DNA of 64,000 bases from Actinomycetospora soli. GTDB taxonomy: Bacteria; Actinomycetota; Actinomycetes; Mycobacteriales; Pseudonocardiaceae. The position numbers and the translations under genes are program-made. Positions within the stretch are counted from its first letter, which is position 1, and every line of letters starts with the position of its first letter. The stretch spans positions 1 to 64,000 of the forward strand of contig NZ_JAJNDA010000004.1 of assembly GCF_021026295.1 (NCBI RefSeq), given 5' to 3'. Shown one piece after another: positions 1 through 7,940 of the stretch. The notes beneath the pieces are model-generated. The model had not been told where the DNA came from. It did no database searches and was given only the letters and a program-made list of their open reading frames with translations.

Positions 1-63
1 GGGTGACAGCAACGACGCTTTCCTGCCACGGGGAGGGGTCCTGCCGGGGCGCGACGTGCGGGG

Positions 64-882
64 TCAGCGCACCCAGCGGTCGGCGATGGCGTCGAGGCGC
101 GTCAGGACGTCGCGCTCGGGGCCCGGGTCGACCCAGAAGGTGATCCGGTCGACGCCGACCTCGGGGTAGCCCTCCGGGTCGAGCGTGTCGGGGTCGGCGC
201 CGAACACGGTGAACGGGACGTCGGGGCGGCCCTCGTCGTCCAGCCAGGTGCGGACCCGGCGGTAGGACGCGGCGTCGCCGCTGTCGGGCAGCCAGCCCTG
301 CCCGTGGTCGCGCAGCCGGCGCAGGGCGGCGTCGCTGTCGCCGCCGACGTAGATCGGGGGCGGCGACTGCACCGGCTTCGGCCAGCACCAGATCGGGTCG
401 AAGTCGACGTACTCGCCGTGGAACTCGGCCTCGTCGTCGGCCCAGATGCGGGCCATCGCGGCGAGCTTCTCGTCGAGGATGCGCCCGCGCCTGCGGGGGT
501 CGATCCCGTGGTCGGCCGCCTCCTCGCGGTTCCAGCCCGCCCCGACGCCGAACAGGGCGCGGCCGCCGGAGACGAGGTCGAGGCTCGCCACCTGCTTGGC
601 GGTGTGGAACACGTCGCGCTCGGCGGGCAGGGCGACGCCGGTCGCGAGGGTGAGCCGCGTGGTCGTCGCCGCGACCACGGCGAGGGTGACGAAGACGTCG
701 ACGGTGCGGGAGAAGTGCCGGGGCAGGTCCCCGCCGCCGGGCGCCGGGCTCTCGCGACGGACCGGGATGTGCGAGTGCTCCGGCACGAACAGCGACTCGA
801 ACCCCCGCTCCTCGAGGGCGGGCCCGAGCGCTGCGGGCGCGATGGTCTCGTCGGTGGCGAACAGCACGACCCCGTACTTCAC
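64..882 (-). CDS. LLM-class F420/flavin-dependent oxidoreductase
   Basis: A luciferase-like monooxygenase-fold oxidoreductase of about 272 residues, probably using F420 or FMN; substrate unknown. The beginning (KYGVVLFATDE) and the stretch around ATGVALPAERDVFHTAKQ and FGVGAGWNREE are typical of the TIGR03619-type branch: the GVG-GWN loop contacts the flavin phosphate. The C-terminal part keeps YVGGDSDAALRR, another family hallmark. I chose the GTG at 882 because the homologous core begins at once; an in-frame ATG at 939 would add 19 residues rich in Pro and Arg that do not look like the family. It is transcribed away from the AraC-type gene and may be the last gene after the small ORF at 947-1129. 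Family call firm, physiological role unknown. Confidence 0.88.
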   Translation of the reverse strand: MKYGVVLFATDETIAPAALGPALEERGFESLFVPEHSHIPVRRESPAPGGGDLPRHFSRTVDVFVTLAVVAATTTRLTLATGVALPAERDVFHTAKQVASLDLVSGGRALFGVGAGWNREEAADHGIDPRRRGRILDEKLAAMARIWADDEAEFHGEYVDFDPIWCWPKPVQSPPPIYVGGDSDAALRRLRDHGQGWLPDSGDAASYRRVRTWLDDEGRPDVPFTVFGADPDTLDPEGYPEVGVDRITFWVDPGPERDVLTRLDAIADRWVR

Positions 883-946
883 GGGCGCATGATCGCCCGG
901 CGGGCGTTCCACGCGCCACCGCGGAGCCGGTCCGGGCACGGACCGC

Positions 947-1129
947 TCAGGCCGACGCCGCTCCCGGCGTCGCGCCCGGGGCCGGACTCAGCCGCGCCCA
1001 CCGGGCCGCACTGACCGACACCCGCCAGTCGGCCAGGAGTTCGGCCTCCGCGGTGTCGGCGGCGATCCCTGCGGGGCTCTCGGCGAGCCACTCGGTCAGG
1101 GCGCGGAACTCCTCGTCACGCACGCCCAC
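947..1129 (-). CDS. small hypothetical protein (about 60 aa)
   Basis: A short frame with a GTG start at 1129 or 1123 and high-GC third positions. The product begins VGVRDEEFRALTEWLAESP and continues as an Ala/Glu-rich predicted helix (AADTAEAELLADWRVSVSAARWARL) before a Pro/Ala tail. I recognise no family. It lies between the oxidoreductase and the divergently read AraC-type regulator, 65 bp upstream of the oxidoreductase start, so the two could be co-transcribed. Supported only by composition, amphipathic character and position; no strong ribosome binding site was seen. Confidence 0.45.
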   Translation of the reverse strand: MGVRDEEFRALTEWLAESPAGIAADTAEAELLADWRVSVSAARWARLSPAPGATPGAASA

Positions 1130-1231
1130 GACGGTAGCCACTCGGGCGTGCGGGGAAACCTCGTTTCGTCGAGTGGACAGCACCGACGTCGGTCGGACAG
1201 CATCGGACGACTCGATCTCGAGGAGGGCGAC

Positions 1232-2224
1232 GTGGTCCGGACGGCGGCGGCGGTGGAGCGCGGCGCGTACGGCACCCGGGACTTCGAACAGGCCCGCGCG
1301 GTCCTCGCCCGGACCTACGGCGACCACGTCCCGGTCCTGCACGGCGACCGGGAGCGATTCGCCTTCTCGACGACGGTGCAGCAGACCGAGACGCTCGGGC
1401 TCGACTCCCTGCACTACGGCGGGCTGATCGAGAACGACTTCGTCCTGCGCGGCGACGCGCTCCTCGTCGGGCTGATGCGCGAGGGCGGCCTGCGCGTCGA
1501 CGACGGCACCGACGAGCACACACTGGCCCGGGAGGAGCTGTACTGGGTCGAGCCCGACCGGCCGCAGCGCCAGTGGACCGAGGACGTGCGGTTCGACTTC
1601 GCCCGGCTCGACCTCGCCGCCCTCACCGCGGTCGCCGCCGGCCTGTGCGACCTCGAGCCGTCGCAGGTCCGGTTCCACCGCCGGGTCGAGGGCACCGCAC
1701 CGCCGGAGCGGGTGCGCTGGTGGGACAGCACCCGCCGCTGGGTCGCCGAGCACGTCCTGGCCGACGACCTCGTCGCGGACGAGCCGCTGGTCCGGGCCGA
1801 GGCCTTCCGCAGCCTGGCCCGCGCGACCGTGCTCACGGTGCCCGGCACCGCGCTCGACCGGCTGACCGATCCGACCGCTCCGGTGCCCGGGCCGGCGGAG
1901 CCCGCCACCCTGCGCCGCGCGGTGGCCTACATCGACCGGCACGCCGCCGAGGACATCGGGCTGACCGAGATCGCGGCCGCCGCCCGGGTCACACCTCGCG
2001 GGCTGCAGGCGACCTTCCGGCGGCACCGCGACCAGACGCCGCTGGAGTACCTGCGGCGCGTCCGGCTCGAGGGGGCGCACCGCGACCTCGGGGCGGCCGA
2101 CCCCACGCGGGGGGACACGGTCGCCGGCGTCGCCGCGCGGTGGGGCTTCGCCCATCCCGGACGGTTCTCGGTGCTCCACCGCCGGGTCTACGGCACCTCG
2201 CCCGGCGAGATGCTGCGGCGCTGA
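1232..2224 (+). CDS. AraC-family transcriptional regulator
   Basis: A DNA-binding regulator of about 330 residues. The N-terminal 200 residues resemble the ligand-sensing domain found in AraC/TetR-neighbour regulators of alkane and aromatic metabolism; the C-terminal ~100 residues hold the two helix-turn-helix motifs of AraC/XylS proteins (LTEIAAAARVTPRGLQATFRRH, then GVAARWGFAHPGRFSVLHRR, with the usual GF.HPGRFS signature). The GTG at 1232 is preferred over an upstream ATG at 1148 because GAGGAGGG at 1220-1227 sits at ribosome-binding distance from it. The C-terminal domain is closely similar to that of the GAF-ANTAR-AraC protein at 20790-22058, sharing the AHRDL-AADPT-GDTVA stretch, so the two are paralogous there. 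Targets unknown; the divergent small ORF/oxidoreductase pair is the obvious candidate. Confidence 0.88.
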   Translation: MVRTAAAVERGAYGTRDFEQARAVLARTYGDHVPVLHGDRERFAFSTTVQQTETLGLDSLHYGGLIENDFVLRGDALLVGLMREGGLRVDDGTDEHTLAREELYWVEPDRPQRQWTEDVRFDFARLDLAALTAVAAGLCDLEPSQVRFHRRVEGTAPPERVRWWDSTRRWVAEHVLADDLVADEPLVRAEAFRSLARATVLTVPGTALDRLTDPTAPVPGPAEPATLRRAVAYIDRHAAEDIGLTEIAAAARVTPRGLQATFRRHRDQTPLEYLRRVRLEGAHRDLGAADPTRGDTVAGVAARWGFAHPGRFSVLHRRVYGTSPGEMLRR

Positions 2225-2246
2225 CCCCCGACGACGGGGCCGCGCC

Positions 2247-2750
2247 TCAGAGCACGACCTCGCCGTACATCTCGCCGAGCGGGTCGGCGATCAGCTCGAT
2301 GCGGGCCCCGTCGGGGTCGCGGAAGTAGATCGAGACGCCGCTGTGCACGACGTGCTCGACGCCCGCCTCGGTGAGGCGCGCCCGGAGGTCCTCCCACCGG
2401 TCCGGCTCGACCGAGATCGCGACGTGGTGCAGACCGCCCAGCACCTCGGCGTACGGACCGAGGTCGAGGCCCGGGAAGTCGAAGAACGCGAGCAGGTTCG
2501 CGTTCCCGATGTCGAAGAAGAAGTGCGACGACCCGGGGTAGTCCCGGTTCTCGATCAACTCGGTCAGCGGGAAGCCGAGAACCCCCTGGTAGAACTCGAT
2601 CGTCCGGCGGACGTCGGAGGACACCAGCGCGGTGTGGTGCAGCCCCCGCGCGGTCGACGCCGGGCGCTCGGCGGCCGACGCGAGGAACTCCGCCCGCAGC
2701 GCGGCACGGTCGGCGGCACGGTCGGCGGAGACGTCGTGGGTGGTGCTCAT
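2247..2750 (-). CDS. VOC-family (glyoxalase/dioxygenase fold) protein
   Basis: A 167-residue protein of the vicinal-oxygen-chelate superfamily. After ~35 unstructured residues it shows the paired beta-alpha-beta modules: GLHHTALVSSDVRRTIEFYQ with a metal-ligand His, GLHHVAISVEPDRWEDLRARL, and IYFRDPDGARIELI with the C-terminal Glu ligand. Such proteins are metal-dependent lyases, dioxygenases or resistance proteins; which one cannot be told. Translation starts at an ATG preceded by an AGGAGG-type site. Its upstream region holds a good sigma-A-like promoter overlapping an 18-bp inverted repeat (2778-2809), so it is probably repressed by a MarR/HxlR-type protein in response to a small molecule. 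Confidence 0.85.
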   Translation of the reverse strand: MSTTHDVSADRAADRAALRAEFLASAAERPASTARGLHHTALVSSDVRRTIEFYQGVLGFPLTELIENRDYPGSSHFFFDIGNANLLAFFDFPGLDLGPYAEVLGGLHHVAISVEPDRWEDLRARLTEAGVEHVVHSGVSIYFRDPDGARIELIADPLGEMYGEVVL

Positions 2751-2777
2751 GCGGACCTCCTGGGATCGACGTCCGCC

Positions 2778-2809
2778 ACGGTAGGCCGAGATAGTTCAAT
2801 CGTCAACTA
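2778..2809 (-). promoter_or_regulatory. sigma-A-like promoter overlapped by an 18-bp inverted repeat
   Basis: On the minus strand TTGACG (2806-2801), 17 bp, then TACCGT (2783-2778) fit -35 and -10 boxes for the VOC gene at 2750. Overlapping the -35 is TAGTTCAATCGTCAACTA (2792-2809), an imperfect inverted repeat with TAGTT/AACTA arms, the shape of MarR- or HxlR-family operators. It is AT-rich against its surroundings. Regulator not identified in the window. Confidence 0.6.
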
Positions 2810-2879
2810 CCTTCGCCGGGTCGACGGCGGCCGCGCGCGGGGTCATGCTGGAGTGCTCCGAGAGCGACGGAGGTGGGCG

Positions 2880-3116
2880 ATGACCCACGAACCCGATCCC
2901 GGGTCCGACGGGCCCGACGGGCCCGACGACGCCGGCGGTGAGCTGGCCGACGCCGTCGAGGACGCGCTGCGTCCGGCGACCCACGACGCCGTGATGGCCG
3001 TGTGGCAGCGGGTCGTCCTCGGCCGGCTCGACCGCGGGCAGCCGGTCGGCGAGGACGAGGAGATCCTGCGTCGGCTCTACGACGGCGAACGGCCCGACGA
3101 GCCGCCGCCGGCGTAG
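2880..3116 (+). CDS. small acidic hypothetical protein (78 aa)
   Basis: A 78-residue protein with an acidic, Gly/Asp/Pro-rich N-terminus (repeated DGPDGPDD) followed by a probable helical part (ELADAVEDALRPATHDAVMAVWQRVVLGRL) and an acidic end. A perfect-looking ribosome site GGAGGTGG lies just before the ATG at 2880, which is the main support for translation. No family recognised. It stands alone, divergent from the VOC gene and convergent with the glycosyltransferase at 3187-4248. Confidence 0.6.
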   Translation: MTHEPDPGSDGPDGPDDAGGELADAVEDALRPATHDAVMAVWQRVVLGRLDRGQPVGEDEEILRRLYDGERPDEPPPA

Positions 3117-3186
3117 CGGGTCGGGCCCGACGAGCCGCCGGCGATCGGGTCCGGGAGTCCCCGGCGAGCAGCAGCTGCGGGGAGCG

Positions 3187-4248
3187 TCAGCGCCGCACGG
3201 CGTCGAGCCACCAGGCGACGACCTCGGCCTTCGTGTACCCCGTGTAGCCCGACGTCCCGGACGACGGCGTCCCCATCGCCCGCCGGAGGCCGGCGGCGAG
3301 GTCGTCGACGTCGCCCGGGGCGGTGAGGACGACCCGCGGGTGGTCGGCGAGGTCGGGGGCGAGCCCGGTCTCGGTGGTCGTCACCACGCGGCACCCGTGG
3401 GCGAGCCCCTCGACCAGCGGCAGGCCGATCTGCTCGCGCCATCCCGGGCGCCGCACCGACGGCATCGCGACGACGGCCGCGGTCCGCAGGAGGTCGTGGA
3501 TCGTCGCGCGCGGCGGGTCGACGTGGACCGTGACCCCGTCGGGGAGGTCGTGCCGCCCCTGCCCACCCTCCGGGTCGCAGACCACCAGCCGAGCGCCCTC
3601 CCCCGCCGCCCCGCTGCGCTCCCACGCCGCCGTCAGGACGTCGAAGCCCTTCCGGGCGCTCGGCGCCCCGAGGAAGAGGACGGTGGGCTCACGCGGGCCG
3701 TCCGCCGGCACCGGCCCGCACACGCTGCAGGGCCCGATCCGGGGTGGCAGCACGGCGGACCGGGTGCGGCGCAGCGCCCGCCCGAACACGCGGCGGTGGT
3801 TCTCCGCCGCGCCCGTCGTCCCGAAGACGACGGCGTCGAGCAGCAGCATCGAGGTGCCGGTGGCGAGCACCGCCAGCCGCGACGCGACGGGGCCGAGCAG
3901 CGGCCGGTGCCCCAGGCGACGCAGCCGTTCGCGGGCGTCGAGGTTCTCGATCGCGTAGGTCGCGACCGCGACCCGTCGGCGCGGCCGGACGAGGCGCGCC
4001 AGCACGACGTAGCGCAGCGCGCGGACCCACTCCGCGGTCCACAGCGGCTCGGCCACCTCGAGGAGCTCGAGGTCCGGGTGGCGCAGCGCCCGCAGCAGCG
4101 CGCGCCAGGAGAACGGGCGCACGTCGCGCCCGGCGTAGAGCGAGACGTCGGCGTCACCCCGTTCGGAGGTGAACAGCAGCGCCTGGTCGGCGGGCATCTC
4201 CTCGACCACCGAGCTGCGCAGGTGCGGCACGATCCGCAGGGTCCGCAC
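3187..4248 (-). CDS. GT-B fold glycosyltransferase (GT4-like)
   Basis: A 353-residue predicted glycosyltransferase. The C-terminal half has the GT4-type layout: PTVLFLGAPSARKGFDVLTAAW (a 'K-G' nucleotide-sugar loop), AVVAMPSVRRPGWREQIGLPLVEGLAHGCRVVTTTETGL with the E-x7-E-like GLPLVEGLA motif, then VDDLAAGLRRAM. The N-terminal half is less typical. A CSVCG motif mid-protein (IGPCSVCGPVP) is unusual. Donor and acceptor are unknown. Downstream on the same strand its transcript reads toward 2.9 kb; upstream, the YrhK gene at 4253-4552 ends only 4 bp before this gene's start, so they are likely co-transcribed. Confidence 0.82.
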   Translation of the reverse strand: MRTLRIVPHLRSSVVEEMPADQALLFTSERGDADVSLYAGRDVRPFSWRALLRALRHPDLELLEVAEPLWTAEWVRALRYVVLARLVRPRRRVAVATYAIENLDARERLRRLGHRPLLGPVASRLAVLATGTSMLLLDAVVFGTTGAAENHRRVFGRALRRTRSAVLPPRIGPCSVCGPVPADGPREPTVLFLGAPSARKGFDVLTAAWERSGAAGEGARLVVCDPEGGQGRHDLPDGVTVHVDPPRATIHDLLRTAAVVAMPSVRRPGWREQIGLPLVEGLAHGCRVVTTTETGLAPDLADHPRVVLTAPGDVDDLAAGLRRAMGTPSSGTSGYTGYTKAEVVAWWLDAVRR

Positions 4249-4252
4249 CGGC

Positions 4253-4552
4253 TCAGAAGTCGTGTTCGGACTCGCGGGCGGGCCGGCCCTCGTACCCCGG
4301 CAGGCGCTGCAGGTGGACCTGGCGCGCCAGCCGGATCACGGGTCGGATCAGCAGCTCGACGCTGCCGATGACGAAGAACCACGTCCCCGTGTAGGTCCAC
4401 GCCTCGGAGAAGAACATGATGCTGCCGACCAGGAACCAGATCGCGACGAGGATGTCGTTGACGATCGAGAGCGCCTGGTAGCGCCGCCGGATCACCAGCT
4501 CCCGGTCGCCGAGCGTGAACACCAACGGGTGCGGGGCGTCGGTCGAGGACAT
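4253..4552 (-). CDS. YrhK-domain membrane protein
   Basis: A 99-residue protein made of one YrhK domain (Pfam YrhK type): two membrane-spanning segments (about residues 30-49 and 57-76) flanked by basic residues, with the characteristic SIVNDILVAIWFLVGSIMFF and TWFFVIGSVELLIRPVIRLAR stretches. Function of the family is not established; a membrane accessory role is likely. Start ATG at 4552. It has a paralogue in this window at 26841-27182 with the same core (LGD-E-V-R-RY--LSIVN), but a shorter N-terminus. It lies between a membrane protein (30 bp upstream) and the glycosyltransferase (4 bp downstream), all minus strand. Confidence 0.85.
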   Translation of the reverse strand: MSSTDAPHPLVFTLGDRELVIRRRYQALSIVNDILVAIWFLVGSIMFFSEAWTYTGTWFFVIGSVELLIRPVIRLARQVHLQRLPGYEGRPARESEHDF

Positions 4553-4581
4553 GGCGGGCGGGTGCCCGCGATCGTCGCCGG

Positions 4582-5232
4582 TCAGGCCTCCCGTGGCGCG
4601 GGGCGCAGCAGGTGCCCGGCGGTCACGAGGGCGGCGACCGAGAGCAGGTCGGCGACGGTGAGGCCGTGCCGGGTCGAGAGGACCAGCAGCGTCGGCCCCT
4701 CGACGGCCTTGTTGACCACGACCCAGACGCCCGCGAGCACGACGAGCACCACCGCGAGGACCGGGCGCGCCGGCCCCCGGACCCCGGCGAGCGGGCCCGG
4801 CGGGACCTCGCGGGACCCGTCGTCGGGCGGGAGCGGCATCGCCCACCACAGGACCGCCACCGCCGCCGCGATCACCACCGCGTGCAGGGCGGTGGAGGCG
4901 ATCCCGGCGGCCCACCGGCCCGTCGCCCCGGCGAGGACGTCCGCCCCGAACGTCACCGCGACGACGGCGCCGACCGAGAGCCCGAGGACCACGCGCGGGC
5001 GACGGGCCCGCCGCCGGACGAGCCGCCACGCGAGCGCGCCGAGCAGGACGCCGACGAGCGCGTACGACCCGGTCACCAGCGGCGAGAGACCCGGGTGGCG
5101 CCACGGCCGCAGCCCGGCCTGCGCCGCGGCGACGAAGAGGCCGACCCCGAGCGCCGCGCCGGCGAGCGCGACCGCCACGATCGCGAGCACGCGGGCCGCG
5201 ACGGACGGACGCTGCTGCTCGACGCGGGTCAT
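4582..5232 (-). CDS. polytopic membrane protein, unknown function
   Basis: A 216-residue membrane protein with about six hydrophobic segments (residues roughly 12-33, 45-66, 73-95, 101-122, 140-160, 172-192) and Arg-rich loops after segment two (RLVRRRARRPR). No motif that identifies a transporter or enzyme. Start ATG at 5232. It is the first gene of a minus-strand run (membrane protein, YrhK, glycosyltransferase) and is divergent from the alpha/beta hydrolase at 5318, with 85 bp between the two starts. Confidence 0.7.
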   Translation of the reverse strand: MTRVEQQRPSVAARVLAIVAVALAGAALGVGLFVAAAQAGLRPWRHPGLSPLVTGSYALVGVLLGALAWRLVRRRARRPRVVLGLSVGAVVAVTFGADVLAGATGRWAAGIASTALHAVVIAAAVAVLWWAMPLPPDDGSREVPPGPLAGVRGPARPVLAVVLVVLAGVWVVVNKAVEGPTLLVLSTRHGLTVADLLSVAALVTAGHLLRPAPREA

Positions 5233-5317
5233 CCCCCGATGATCCCTCCCCCGGTCACACCCACCGCCGTCACGGGCGTCACGGTGCCCGGGGACCCGTC
5301 GTCGGGAACCCGTCGGT

Positions 5318-6307
5318 ATGGACACCGCGATCGCCCGACGCACCCGTCGACGGACGGTCGGCGTGCACGGCGAGTCGGTCGGGTTCTGGGAGTCCATCCC
5401 GGCCCACCACGTCGACGCCGACCGCGAGGGTCCGTGGCGGCATCCCGACGGCGAGGTCGTCGTGCTCGTGCACGGCATCGCCGGCAGCGCGGAGACCTGG
5501 CAACCGGTCCTGGCCGAACTGGCCCGACGCCGCGACCACCGGCACGTCATCGTGCCCGACCTCGTCGGCCACGGCTCCTCCTCCGCCCCCTGGGCCGACT
5601 ACTCGCTCGGTGGCTACGCGACCGGCGTCCGCGACCTGCTCGCGGTGCTGGGGTACGACCACGCCGCGATCGTCGGCCACTCGCTGGGCGGCGGGGTGGT
5701 GCAGCAGTTCGCGCTCCAGTTCCCCGAGCACTGCGACCGACTGGTCCTCGTCGCCTCCGGTGGTCTCGGCCGCGAGGTGAGCCCGGTGCTGCGCGCCGCG
5801 ACGCTCCCGTTCGCGGACTGGGTGCTCCCCGTGATCAGCAACCGCCACGTGGTCGCCGGGATCGACCGGCTCGTGCACACCGTGCCCGGCCTCGGCCTGC
5901 TGCGCGGCTCCGTCGGCGAGTCGGCGCGCTCCTTCGCCTCGCTCGCCGACCCCGACCACCGGCAGGCCTTCCTGCACACCGCCCGCAGCGTCCTCGACCC
6001 GGGCGGGCAGCGCGTGCGGGCCACCGAGCGGCTCTACCTGACCGAGGGGCTCCCGACGCTCATCGTCTGGGGCACCGCCGACTCGATGATCCCCGTGGCG
6101 CACGGCCACCGCGCCCACGCGCTCATCCCCGGCAGCCGGCTCGAGCTCTTCGAGGGCGCGGGGCACTTCCCCCACGCCGACGACCCGGTGCGCTTCACCG
6201 CACTGCTCGTCGACTTCCTCGACCACACCGAGCCCGGCCACCGCAGCGTCCGGGACCAGGCCGCCCGCATCGCCGCGCACGCCGAGCTCGAGCCCGCCGG
6301 CGGGTAG
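5318..6307 (+). CDS. alpha/beta-fold hydrolase
   Basis: A 329-residue alpha/beta hydrolase. The oxyanion-hole HG follows VVVLVH (around residue 52), the nucleophile elbow is GHSLGGG with Ser122, the acid is probably the Asp of GTADSMIP, and the base is the His of GAGHFPHADDP. The N-terminus (GVHGESVGFWESIP) and the cap region with LPFADWVLPVISNRHV are like actinobacterial hydrolases of lipid or aromatic ring-cleavage type, but substrate is not predictable. Cytoplasmic: no signal peptide or membrane segment. ATG start at 5318; the intergenic region on its left is short and divergent. Confidence 0.9.
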   Translation: MDTAIARRTRRRTVGVHGESVGFWESIPAHHVDADREGPWRHPDGEVVVLVHGIAGSAETWQPVLAELARRRDHRHVIVPDLVGHGSSSAPWADYSLGGYATGVRDLLAVLGYDHAAIVGHSLGGGVVQQFALQFPEHCDRLVLVASGGLGREVSPVLRAATLPFADWVLPVISNRHVVAGIDRLVHTVPGLGLLRGSVGESARSFASLADPDHRQAFLHTARSVLDPGGQRVRATERLYLTEGLPTLIVWGTADSMIPVAHGHRAHALIPGSRLELFEGAGHFPHADDPVRFTALLVDFLDHTEPGHRSVRDQAARIAAHAELEPAGG

Positions 6308-6467
6308 CGGGCCCCCACGACGGCCCCGGCACCTGTGTCCGGGCTAACACGGGCGTCCCGTGACGGCGACACGCCCCGGCGTGTCCTACGGGGTGATTGC
6401 CTCGTGTGCGCCCGACCCGGGCGCCGGGGCGCCACGACCGAGCCACTCGAACACACGGGAGGACACC

Positions 6468-7358
6468 ATGTCGGATCGACACGTACGCGCGGTGGACGAC
6501 GGCTGGGCCGTCGAGAAGACCGACGCGAGCCGCGCGAGCGCGGTCCTGGCCGTGCAGGCCGAGGCCATCACGCGCGCCGTGGAGATCGTCGCCAACGACG
6601 GCGGCGGGGACGTCATCGTGCACGACCGGGACGGCAAGGAGGTCGAGCGCCGCAGCGTGGCGCGCGACGCCGACGACGCCGCCGCGGTCGCCACGGAGCT
6701 CGCCGCGGCCGTCACCGGGAAGAAGGGCAAGGAGACCGCGAAGGCCGCGGGCAAGGCCGTCAAGGCCGACGCGCAGGAGATCGGCGCGGACGCGAGAACG
6801 GTCGCGAAGAAGTCGGCCGGGCAGGCCGAGGACGGCGCCGAGAAGGCCCGGGCGACCGCCGCCGCGGCCGCCGACGGGGTGAAGGCGCAGGTGGACGAGG
6901 TGCGGTCCGGCGACAAGTCGCTGCGCTCGGCCGCCCAGGACGTCTCCTCGATCGCGCGGACCACGGGCGGGCAGATCGCCGACCAGGCCGACCGCACCGG
7001 TCGCCAGATCGCCGGCGAGGCCCACGGCCTGGGACGCCGGGCCGCCGCCGTCGTGGGGCAGACGGCGGACGAGGCGGGCGAGCAGCTCGTCGACGTGACC
7101 GACCGCGCGGCCCGCGAGGGCGCCCGCGCCCAGCGGGAGCTGGACTCGGTGGCCGACCGCACCGGCAACGCCATCCACGCCGCCACCGAGGCCGCCGCGA
7201 CCCCGTTCGACCGGCTCGCGGCCCTGCTCAACCCCGTGCGCGTCACCGGCCGGGTCGTCGGCGCCGTCGCGACCGGCGGACTGCGCCTCGTCGGCCTCGG
7301 CGCCGCCAGGGGCGGGGAGCAGGCCCACCGCGGCGCACGGCGTCTCGCCGACCGCTGA
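6468..7358 (+). CDS. DUF2188 protein with long Ala-rich coiled tail
   Basis: A 296-residue protein. Residues 1-60 form a DUF2188 domain (HVRAVDDGWAVEKTDASRAS, then QAEAITRAVEIVANDGGGDVIVHDRDGK), a small fold of unknown function common in actinobacteria. From about residue 75 to 260 the protein is an Ala/Lys/Asp/Glu/Gln-rich heptad-like helix resembling late-embryogenesis or apolipoprotein-type repeats (AKAAGKAVKADAQEIGADA, RTTGGQIADQADRTGRQIAG). The end is a short hydrophobic helix (VVGAVATGGLRLVGLG). The ATG at 6468 follows GGGAGGACACC; longer upstream starts lack a site. A stress-protectant or envelope-associated role is plausible given the Asp23 operon next door, but is inference. Confidence 0.75.
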   Translation: MSDRHVRAVDDGWAVEKTDASRASAVLAVQAEAITRAVEIVANDGGGDVIVHDRDGKEVERRSVARDADDAAAVATELAAAVTGKKGKETAKAAGKAVKADAQEIGADARTVAKKSAGQAEDGAEKARATAAAAADGVKAQVDEVRSGDKSLRSAAQDVSSIARTTGGQIADQADRTGRQIAGEAHGLGRRAAAVVGQTADEAGEQLVDVTDRAAREGARAQRELDSVADRTGNAIHAATEAAATPFDRLAALLNPVRVTGRVVGAVATGGLRLVGLGAARGGEQAHRGARRLADR

Positions 7359-7371
7359 GCGGACGCTCGTC

Positions 7372-7409
7372 GACGGGCCGGGACCACCCGAGGGTGGGCC
7401 CGGCCCGTC
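7372..7409. terminator. bidirectional hairpin terminator
   Basis: GACGGGCCGGG (7372-7382) and CCCGGCCCGTC (7399-7409) form a perfect 11-bp stem, extended inward by ACCACCC/GTGGG. It lies between the convergent DUF2188 gene and the minus-strand gene at 7434-7700. Confidence 0.75.
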
Positions 7410-7433
7410 GTCGTCCCGGTCGGCCCGGCGGGA

Positions 7434-7700
7434 TCAGCACCCCGGGTCGACGTCCACGACGGTCAGGTGCAGCTCCCGGTCCCCGACCTCGTCGGCCAGG
7501 GCGCGGCGCAACGCCGCCGTCGTGGTGGTCACCGAGGAGCCTGCGACCACGACGAGATCGATCTCGACGTGGGCGTCGAAGACGCGCAGGGCCGCGCGCG
7601 ACGTGCGCGGGCCGGACGACGAGCCGTGGTGATCGGCGAGTCGGGCGACCCCGGGCACGGCGAGGGCACGGAGCCGGAGCGCGTGGATGTCGGGAGTCAT
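7434..7700 (-). CDS. short Asp23-like protein
   Basis: An 88-residue protein whose second half (HVEIDLVVVAGSSVTTTTAALRRALADEV...LHLTVVDVDPG) has the alternating strand-helix-strand pattern of Asp23/Gls24 proteins: a strand, a helix following 'v..vR.al...v', and a terminal strand with V.DVD. It has a convincing ribosome site (GGAGGTGAG) before the ATG at 7700. It is read divergently from the sigma-Asp23 operon that starts at 7941 and convergently with the DUF2188 gene. Assignment to Asp23 is by pattern only and could be wrong; the neighbourhood makes it likely. Confidence 0.55.
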   Translation of the reverse strand: MTPDIHALRLRALAVPGVARLADHHGSSSGPRTSRAALRVFDAHVEIDLVVVAGSSVTTTTAALRRALADEVGDRELHLTVVDVDPGC

Positions 7701-7940
7701 GGCGGCTCACCTCCGTCGAGGTGGCGGCCGGGGCCGGGCGGGAACACGGGTCGGGGGTCGTGCCCGCGGGCGGGCTCGGCCGGTTCGGATGGTTCCTCCG
7801 TACGACACCCCGGACGGCCCGATCCTCATCCTCCGACCGAGTGACGGGTGCCACGCAATGGGACAGCGTTCAACCATCCGGGTAAGGGGGCTGCGGCAGG
7901 GCGGTTCGAGCAGCGGACCGCGGCCGACCGAGAGGACACG

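Noticed and set aside
5279..6280. Minus-strand 333-residue frame
   Set aside because: Exactly antisense to the alpha/beta hydrolase with its complete catalytic triad.
7880..7885. GGGTAA as a stress-sigma -10 for the sigma-factor gene
   Set aside because: No G-N2-T element at 14-18 bp; the nearest GTTC is 8 bp away.
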